Source of the DNA: Streptomyces sp. NBC_00335
GTDB taxonomy: Bacteria; Actinomycetota; Actinomycetes; Streptomycetales; Streptomycetaceae
NCBI RefSeq assembly: GCF_036127095.1
Contig: NZ_CP108006.1
Span: 1,116,001-1,180,000, forward strand
Length of the DNA: 64,000 nucleotides
Reading direction: 5' to 3'
This document shows positions 59,120 to 64,000 of this stretch, in pieces (the stretch's first letter is position 1; each line of letters begins with the position of its first letter). Both the position numbers and the translations under genes were made by a program. The notes below the pieces were generated by a model. That model was given only the letters and a program-made list of their open reading frames with translations, made no database searches and was not told where the DNA came from.

Positions 59120-59752
59120 TCATTGTGCGCCGAGGAGGACCACCTCCAGGGTGCGGGGGCCGTGCACGCCCTCCACCCGGTCCAGCTCGATGTCGCTGGT
59201 CGCGGAGGGGCCGGAGATCCAGGTCAGGGTCCGGGTGGGGTCCAGCAGCGGCAGGGCGCGGGGGACGGAGTCCACGACCTGGCCGGGGACGCGGACCACG
59301 CAGATGTGGTGGTCCGGGATCAGGGTGATCCGGCGCCGTCCCTGCTCCGGGCCGCCGTCCAGGACGAGCGTGCCGGTCTCGGCGATCGCCAGGGCGCAGC
59401 CGGTCACCACGCTGTCCACCGCGTCCAGTTGGTGCGCGGTGGAGTCCGCGCGGTCGTGGATCAGGGTCGCGTCGACGGCGGCCGTCCAGGACGGGGGCAG
59501 CCCGGGCGGTACCAGGACGGACTCGGAGCCCCGCTCGGCGAGGAGCCGCCTCAGCAGCACGGCGATGCCGTCCTCGTCGACCCGGTGGACCTTGGCCCGG
59601 TACTCCGTGAGGTTCGCGGCGAGCAGGTCCACGGTCTCGGCCGGGGTGCGGGCTCCGTGGACCGCGAGGTAGTCCCGGGGGATCCCGGTGTCCGGGCGCG
59701 GCTCCGGCAGGGCCCGGCGGATGCGGGCCAGGATCTGCTCCTTGGCGCTCAC
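59120..59752 (-). CDS. lutC: Lactate utilization protein C (LUD domain)
   Basis: This is a LUD-domain protein: ALAIAETGTLVLDGGPEQGR and LIPDHHICVVRVPGQVVDSV are diagnostic. With LutA and LutB it forms the L-lactate oxidation complex, converting lactate to pyruvate without a conventional dehydrogenase. GTG 59752 overlaps the end of lutB by 4 bp. At 210 aa it is the usual length. Confidence 0.92.
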   Translation of the reverse strand: MSAKEQILARIRRALPEPRPDTGIPRDYLAVHGARTPAETVDLLAANLTEYRAKVHRVDEDGIAVLLRRLLAERGSESVLVPPGLPPSWTAAVDATLIHDRADSTAHQLDAVDSVVTGCALAIAETGTLVLDGGPEQGRRRITLIPDHHICVVRVPGQVVDSVPRALPLLDPTRTLTWISGPSATSDIELDRVEGVHGPRTLEVVLLGAQ

Positions 59753-61326
59753 GGGCGTGCCCCCTTCTCGTGCTCCGGCTTCGCGGGCTCCACCTTCGCG
59801 GGCTCCACCTTCGCGGGCCCCGCCTTCTCGCGCCCCGCCTTCTCCCGCCCCGCCTTCTCCCGCTGGGCCCACCAGTCGCGGAACGAGTGCTCCGGGAGCT
59901 CCGGCAGCTCCCGGCTGTCGGTCCAGGCCCGCCCGGGCCCCGGCAGCCGGCGCGGTCGCAGCCGCCGGGCGCGGGCCAGCAGCCGCTCCCCCGCGCGCAG
60001 TGCACCCGGATGGTCGAGGAGGATCCGGGCGGCCCGCATCGCCGCGCGTTCGGCGGTGTGGCCGTCGGCGGGGCGGATGCGGACCCGGATGCCCTCGCGG
60101 GTCACCGGGCCGCCCTGGACCACGCGTTCGCGGAGGTGGAGGAGCACCTCGGGGATGTCGATGGCGACCGGGCAGACCTCGTAGCAGGCCCCGCACAGGG
60201 TGGAGGCGTAGGGCAGGGTGGCGTCGATCTCGCTGCCGGTGCCCCGGAGCTGGGGGCTGAGGATGGCGCCGATCGGGCCGGGGTAGACGGAGCCGTAGGC
60301 GTGGCCGCCGGCGCGCTCGTACACCGGGCAGACGTTGAGGCAGGCGGAGCAGCGGATGCAGCGCAGGGCCTGGCGGCCCACCTCGTCGGCGAGGGTGTCG
60401 GTGCGGCCGTTGTCGAGGAGGACGAGGTGGAAGGCGGAGGGGCCGTCGCCGTCGGCGCCCTTCGAGGGCCCCAGCCCGGTCCACATGGTCGTGTACAGGT
60501 TCATCCGCTCGGCGGTCGAGGAGCGGGGCAGGGTCTGGAGGAAGATCTCCAGGTCGCGGAAGGTGGGCACCACCTTCTCGATGCCGACCACCGAGATCAG
60601 GGTCTCGGGCAGGGTCAGGCACATCCGGCCGTTGCCCTCGGACTCGAAGACGACCAGGGTGCCGGTCTCGGCGACCATGAAGTTGGCGCCGGACACGGCG
60701 ACTTTGGCCCGCAGGAACTTCTCGCGCAGGTGCAGCCGGGCGGCTTCGGCGAGCTCGCGCGGGTCGTCGCCCAGCCCTTCCGGGGCCGGACGGCCCCAGC
60801 CGCCCATCTCCGCGGCGAAGACGTCGCGGATCTCGCCCCGGTTGCGGTGGATGGCCGGGACCAGGATGTGGGAGGGCCGGTCGTGGCCGAGCTGGACGAT
60901 GAGCTCGGCGAGGTCGGTCTCGTACGCGGCGATCCCGGCCGCCTCCAGGGCCTCGTTGAGGCCGATCTCCTGGGTGGCCATGGACTTGACCTTGACGACT
61001 TCCTTCTCCCCGGTGGCCAGGACCAGTTCCGTCACGATGCGGTTGGCCTCGTCGGCGTCGGCCGCCCAGTGGACGGTGCCGCCCGCGGCGGTGACGGAGG
61101 CTTCCAGCTGGAGCAGGTAGCGGTCGAGGTGGGCCAGCGTGTGGTCCTTGACCGCCTTGCCGGCCGCGCGCAGCCGGTCCCAGTCCTCCAGTTCGGCGAC
61201 GGCGCGCGCCCGCTTGTCGCGGATCGTGTGCGTGGCGTGGCGGAGGTTGGCGCGCAGCACCTCGTCCCGTACGGCCTCGCGGGCCGCTTCGGGGAAGGCC
61301 GGCATGCCGAGGTGGGTGCCCGTCAT
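59749..61326 (-). CDS. lutB: Lactate utilization protein B (LUD and 4Fe-4S ferredoxin domains)
   Basis: The N-terminal LUD domain (VAETGTLVVFESEGNGRMCL) is followed by two 4Fe-4S clusters (CIRCSACLNVCPVY; CGACYEVCPV). It carries electrons from lactate oxidation by the LutABC complex. The C-terminal ~35 residues are a Lys/Glu/Ala repeat region (EKAGR copies, then AKVEP copies) beyond the usual end. ATG 61326 overlaps lutA by 4 bp. 525 aa. Confidence 0.92.
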   Translation of the reverse strand: MTGTHLGMPAFPEAAREAVRDEVLRANLRHATHTIRDKRARAVAELEDWDRLRAAGKAVKDHTLAHLDRYLLQLEASVTAAGGTVHWAADADEANRIVTELVLATGEKEVVKVKSMATQEIGLNEALEAAGIAAYETDLAELIVQLGHDRPSHILVPAIHRNRGEIRDVFAAEMGGWGRPAPEGLGDDPRELAEAARLHLREKFLRAKVAVSGANFMVAETGTLVVFESEGNGRMCLTLPETLISVVGIEKVVPTFRDLEIFLQTLPRSSTAERMNLYTTMWTGLGPSKGADGDGPSAFHLVLLDNGRTDTLADEVGRQALRCIRCSACLNVCPVYERAGGHAYGSVYPGPIGAILSPQLRGTGSEIDATLPYASTLCGACYEVCPVAIDIPEVLLHLRERVVQGGPVTREGIRVRIRPADGHTAERAAMRAARILLDHPGALRAGERLLARARRLRPRRLPGPGRAWTDSRELPELPEHSFRDWWAQREKAGREKAGREKAGPAKVEPAKVEPAKPEHEKGARP

Positions 61327-62096
61327 ACGAGTCCTTCGAACCCTTGGACGGGCTCCTCTTCCGTCGCGGCCAGGATCTCGGCGAGGTGCAGGGCCCGCAG
61401 CGGGGCGCCCTGGCGCCGCAGGATGCCGTCCAGGTGGGCCAGACAGGAGTTGTCGGCCCCGCAGAGGACCTCGGCGCCCGTGGACACCGCGTGGGCGGTC
61501 TTGTCGGTGCCCATCGCGGCCGAGACGTCGGGGTTCTTGACGGCGAACGTCCCGCCGAAGCCGCAGCACTCCTCGGCGCCGGGCAGTTCGCGCAGTTCCA
61601 GACCGCGTACGGCGGCCAGCAGCCGCCGGGGCCGGTACCCGAGGCCGAGAGTCCGCAGGCCGTGGCAGGACGGGTGGTAGGTGACGGTGTGCGGGAAGTA
61701 CGCGCCGACGTCCGTCACGCCGAGGACGTCGACCAGGAACTCGGTGAGCTCGTACACGCGCGGTACGAGGCCTTCGGCGAGCGCGGCAAGCCCCGGGCCC
61801 CGCCCCTCCGCCTCGGCCGCGCGCCCGATCCGGGTGTAGTGGGAGCGGATCATGGCCGCGCAGGAGCCGGACGGGGTGACCACGTACTCGTACCCGGCGA
61901 AGGCCTCGGCGGTACGCCGGACCAGTGGTTCGGCCTCGCGACGGTAGCCGGTGTTGTACTGCGGCTGACCGCAGCAGCTCTGCGCGGCGGGGAAGTCCAC
62001 GGTGACCCCGAGCCGCTCCAGGAGGCGGACGACGGCGATGCCCGTGCGCGGGTAGATCGCGTCGTTGACGCAGGTGACGAACAGGGCGGCTCGCAT
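61323..62096 (-). CDS. lutA: Lactate utilization protein A (CCG-domain Fe-S oxidoreductase)
   Basis: Two CCG cysteine-rich domains (SCCGQPQYNTGY; ECCGFGGTFAVKNP) bind the unusual Fe-S centre of the glycolate-oxidase/LutA/heterodisulfide-reductase family. It is the first gene of lutABC. ATG 62096 (MRAALFVT) is chosen; GTG 62105 is possible. No ribosome site is seen and TATTGT lies seven bases upstream, so the message may be leaderless. It is divergent from cobF. Confidence 0.9.
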   Translation of the reverse strand: MRAALFVTCVNDAIYPRTGIAVVRLLERLGVTVDFPAAQSCCGQPQYNTGYRREAEPLVRRTAEAFAGYEYVVTPSGSCAAMIRSHYTRIGRAAEAEGRGPGLAALAEGLVPRVYELTEFLVDVLGVTDVGAYFPHTVTYHPSCHGLRTLGLGYRPRRLLAAVRGLELRELPGAEECCGFGGTFAVKNPDVSAAMGTDKTAHAVSTGAEVLCGADNSCLAHLDGILRRQGAPLRALHLAEILAATEEEPVQGFEGLV

Positions 62097-62114
62097 GATG
62101 GGCACAATAGCCCG

Positions 62115-62867
62115 GTGAAGAAGTTCTCAGTGATCGGCATAGGCGCGGGCGACCCGGACCATCTGACCCTCCAGGCGGTCAGGGCGATCGGCGCGGCGGA
62201 CGCATTCCTCATCCTGGAGAAGGGCGAGGAGAAGGCGGATCTGACCGGGCTGCGGCGCGCGATGCTCGACGCGCACGCCCGCCCCGGACACCGCCTGGTG
62301 GAGGGCCGCGATCCCGACCGCGACCGGACGCCCTCCGACTACACCCCCACGGTGGACGGCTGGCGCAGCGCGCGGGCCGAGCTCTTCGAGCGGTTCATCG
62401 CCGAGGACCTGGCGGAGGGCGAGACGGGCGCGTTCCTGGTGTGGGGCGACCCCTCCCTCTACGACTCCACGCTCGCGATCCTCGACGAGGTGCTGGAGAA
62501 GGGCCGGGTCGCCTTCGAGCACGAGGTGGTGCCCGGCATCAGCAGCATCTCCTCGCTGCTGGCCCGCCACCGCACCAACCTCAACCGGGTGGGCCGCCCG
62601 GTCCAGATCACCACCGGGCGCCGGCTCGCGGAGGGCTGGCCGGAGGGGGTGGACGACGTGGTGGTGATGCTGGACGCCCGGCACGCCTTCACCGCCCACC
62701 TCGACCAGGACCTCTACATCTACTGGGGTGCGTACGTGGGCACCCCCGACGAGATCCTGGTCTCGGGGAAGCTGGCGGAGGTCGCCGGCCGGATCGAGGA
62801 GCTGCGCACCGAGGCCCGTGCCCGCAAGGGCTGGATCATGGACACGTACCTGCTCCGGCGCGACTGA
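62115..62867 (+). CDS. cobF: Precorrin-6A synthase (deacetylating)
   Basis: This is an SAM-dependent methyltransferase of the tetrapyrrole methylase fold (VIGIGAGDPDHLTLQAVRAI; GAFLVWGDPSLYDSTLAIL; VVPGISSISSLLARHRTNLN). CobF methylates C-1 of precorrin-5 and releases the acetyl group in aerobic cobalamin synthesis. The 250-aa length fits. No other cob gene is adjacent, which is common for cobF in Streptomyces. GTG 62115 lies 18 bp from the divergent lutA start. Confidence 0.92.
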   Translation: MKKFSVIGIGAGDPDHLTLQAVRAIGAADAFLILEKGEEKADLTGLRRAMLDAHARPGHRLVEGRDPDRDRTPSDYTPTVDGWRSARAELFERFIAEDLAEGETGAFLVWGDPSLYDSTLAILDEVLEKGRVAFEHEVVPGISSISSLLARHRTNLNRVGRPVQITTGRRLAEGWPEGVDDVVVMLDARHAFTAHLDQDLYIYWGAYVGTPDEILVSGKLAEVAGRIEELRTEARARKGWIMDTYLLRRD

Positions 62868-62907
62868 TTCCTTCCGCGCCCTTCCGCGCCCAGCTGCACG
62901 CGCCCCT

Positions 62908-64000
62908 CTAGGGGAGGTAGGCGGGCAGTATCTCGGCGAGCCGTTCGTACTCCTCGGCCCGGTTGTAGATCTGCCCGCTCACCCGGATCCCGCCGCCGCC
63001 CGGCCAGGGCCAGATCAGCACCCGGATCCGCTGCTCGGCCGCGATCCGCTCGCGCAGGTCGCGGGAGGCGTCCGGGGTCTCGGCCACCCCGGGCGGCAGC
63101 CGCAGCGTGCGCAGGGCGAGGCCCTCGGTGTACGGGAGCGGGGCGATTCCGGGGAGCTCGGCGAGCAGGGCCGCGCCGTAGCCGGCCATGGAGCTGTTGT
63201 GGGCCCGTACCTTCGCGGCGTCGAGCTCCTCCAGCAGGTCGAGCCCGTCCGGGGCGGCGAGCCAGCCGGTGTAGTCGAAGGTGGCCCGGTTCTCCACGGA
63301 GCGCGGGAAGCCGTAGTGCGCCTCCCAGGAGGGCACCGGCGGCCGGACCCGGTCGCGGTGGTGCGGGGCGACGGCCAGGATCGCGGTGCCGGACGGGGCG
63401 TAGGCCCACTTGTGGAGGTTGCCGAACCAGAAGTCCGCGCCTCCGCCCAGGGGGTCGGGAATCATGCCGGGCGCGTGGGCGCCGTCCACGATGGTGGTGA
63501 TGCCCCGCTCGGCGAGTTCGGCGAGCAGCCGGGGCGAGGCGATGAGCCGGGCGGTGGGCGAGCTGATGTGGTCGAGCACGGCGACCCGGGTCCGCGGGGT
63601 GACCCCGGCCAGCACGGCTTCCCGTACGGCGTCCTCGTCGGGGAGGTCGGTGCCCAGTGCCACGGTGGTGAGCGGGGCGCGCCGGGCGGCGGCCGCGACG
63701 ACCGTGCCGTAGCCGTGGTCGGTGACCAGGATCTCGTCGCCGGCGGCGAACTCCACGGCGTCGAGGGCCACGTTGGCTGCCTCGGTGGCGTTGGACACGA
63801 AGGCGAGCCCGGCCGGATCGGCGCCGAGCCGGGCGGCGATCCGGGTCCGGGCCTCGACGAGCCGGTCGGGCGCGCCGATGAAGAAGGCGTCGGGGTCGGC
63901 GTACGCCTGGGCCCGGAGGGCGGCCTGTGTTTCCTGGACGGGGATCGGCACCGCTCCGAACGACCCGTGGTTCAGGTGGCTGACGTCGTGAGAGAGCCGG
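62908..64000 (-). CDS. Aminotransferase class V / isopenicillin-N-epimerase-like (5' end missing)
   Basis: This is a PLP fold-type I enzyme. The internal PLP Lys is in WFGNLHKWAYAPSG and the PLP-stacking Asp in VDGAHAPGM. Reading past 63951 toward the window edge continues the frame as RLSHDVSHLNHGSFGAVPIP, typical of the family's N-terminus, so the true start lies beyond base 64000. The family includes cysteine desulfurase-like and epimerase-like enzymes of mostly unknown substrate. It is convergent with cobF. Confidence 0.9.
   Translation of the reverse strand, partial: RLSHDVSHLNHGSFGAVPIPVQETQAALRAQAYADPDAFFIGAPDRLVEARTRIAARLGADPAGLAFVSNATEAANVALDAVEFAAGDEILVTDHGYGTVVAAAARRAPLTTVALGTDLPDEDAVREAVLAGVTPRTRVAVLDHISSPTARLIASPRLLAELAERGITTIVDGAHAPGMIPDPLGGGADFWFGNLHKWAYAPSGTAILAVAPHHRDRVRPPVPSWEAHYGFPRSVENRATFDYTGWLAAPDGLDLLEELDAAKVRAHNSSMAGYGAALLAELPGIAPLPYTEGLALRTLRLPPGVAETPDASRDLRERIAAEQRIRVLIWPWPGGGGIRVSGQIYNRAEEYERLAEILPAYLP

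Noticed and set aside
59770..61680. Plus-strand frame opposite lutB
   Set aside because: Shadow frame; LutB Fe-S motifs lie on the minus strand.

Overview
The window is a high-GC actinobacterial chromosome segment, most likely Streptomyces or a close relative. The support is third-position G/C almost throughout, many GTG starts and one TTG start, a Tat-dependent phospholipase C, BTAD/SARP regulation, an MsiK-type sugar ATPase, and dense uninterrupted shadow ORFs. The genus is inferred; no rRNA is present. There is no insertion sequence, prophage or CRISPR array.

Layout. 0-5 kb: the 3' part of a sugar-ABC ATPase gene, a tRNA-shaped element with a GCA anticodon but abnormal D and T loops directly in front of a gene of unknown function, and two universal stress proteins. 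5-13 kb: a PLP-dependent dehydratase with a TetR regulator, a secreted GH27 alpha-galactosidase followed by a GH89 alpha-N-acetylglucosaminidase, and a membrane-anchored sulfite-oxidase-like molybdoenzyme. 13-28.4 kb: a metallophosphoesterase paired with a CYTH-like protein, a DoxX-like protein behind a perfect Crp-type palindrome, an esterase, a P450, an SDR, a second TetR regulator with a VOC protein, a DinB remnant, a 3-hydroxyisobutyryl-CoA hydrolase, a glycosyltransferase, a two-component system, a polysaccharide deacetylase lipoprotein and a lipoprotein hydrolase. 28.6-33.2 kb: an FAD monooxygenase, an AraC regulator and an MFS exporter, then a SAP-like protein.

33.2-53.6 kb is the most unusual part: what looks like a RiPP (ribosomally made, modified peptide) cluster. 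The minus operon 37524-33210 encodes an ABC ATPase, an ABC-2 permease, YcaO and TfuA, a pair linked to peptide thioamidation. The plus genes 37706-45132 encode a graspetide-type ATP-grasp ligase, a LuxR-type HTH fused to a leader-like domain, a class III cyclase/AAA ATPase, a cytoplasmic S8 protease, a GAF protein and an XRE/NB-ARC regulator. The minus operon 50586-45140 encodes an 88-residue candidate precursor with a Cys-Ala-Cys tail, a radical SAM/SPASM enzyme, a PqqD-type recognition protein, an FAD oxidoreductase and an S9 peptidase. A SARP gene with three 11-bp-spaced repeats in its promoter and an ABC exporter close the region. The leader-like domain of the LuxR protein aligns without gaps to the candidate precursor's leader (17 identities in 43 positions, counted by hand). 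This links the plus genes to the radical SAM operon and suggests one system with an unusual leader-sensing regulator.

53.8-64 kb: Tat-secreted phospholipase C with a strong terminator, a GAF-PPM phosphatase, a small hypothetical protein, tRNA-Pro(GGG), a DUF309 protein, a VOC protein, the lutABC lactate-oxidation operon, cobF, and the 3' part of an aminotransferase class V gene running off the right edge.
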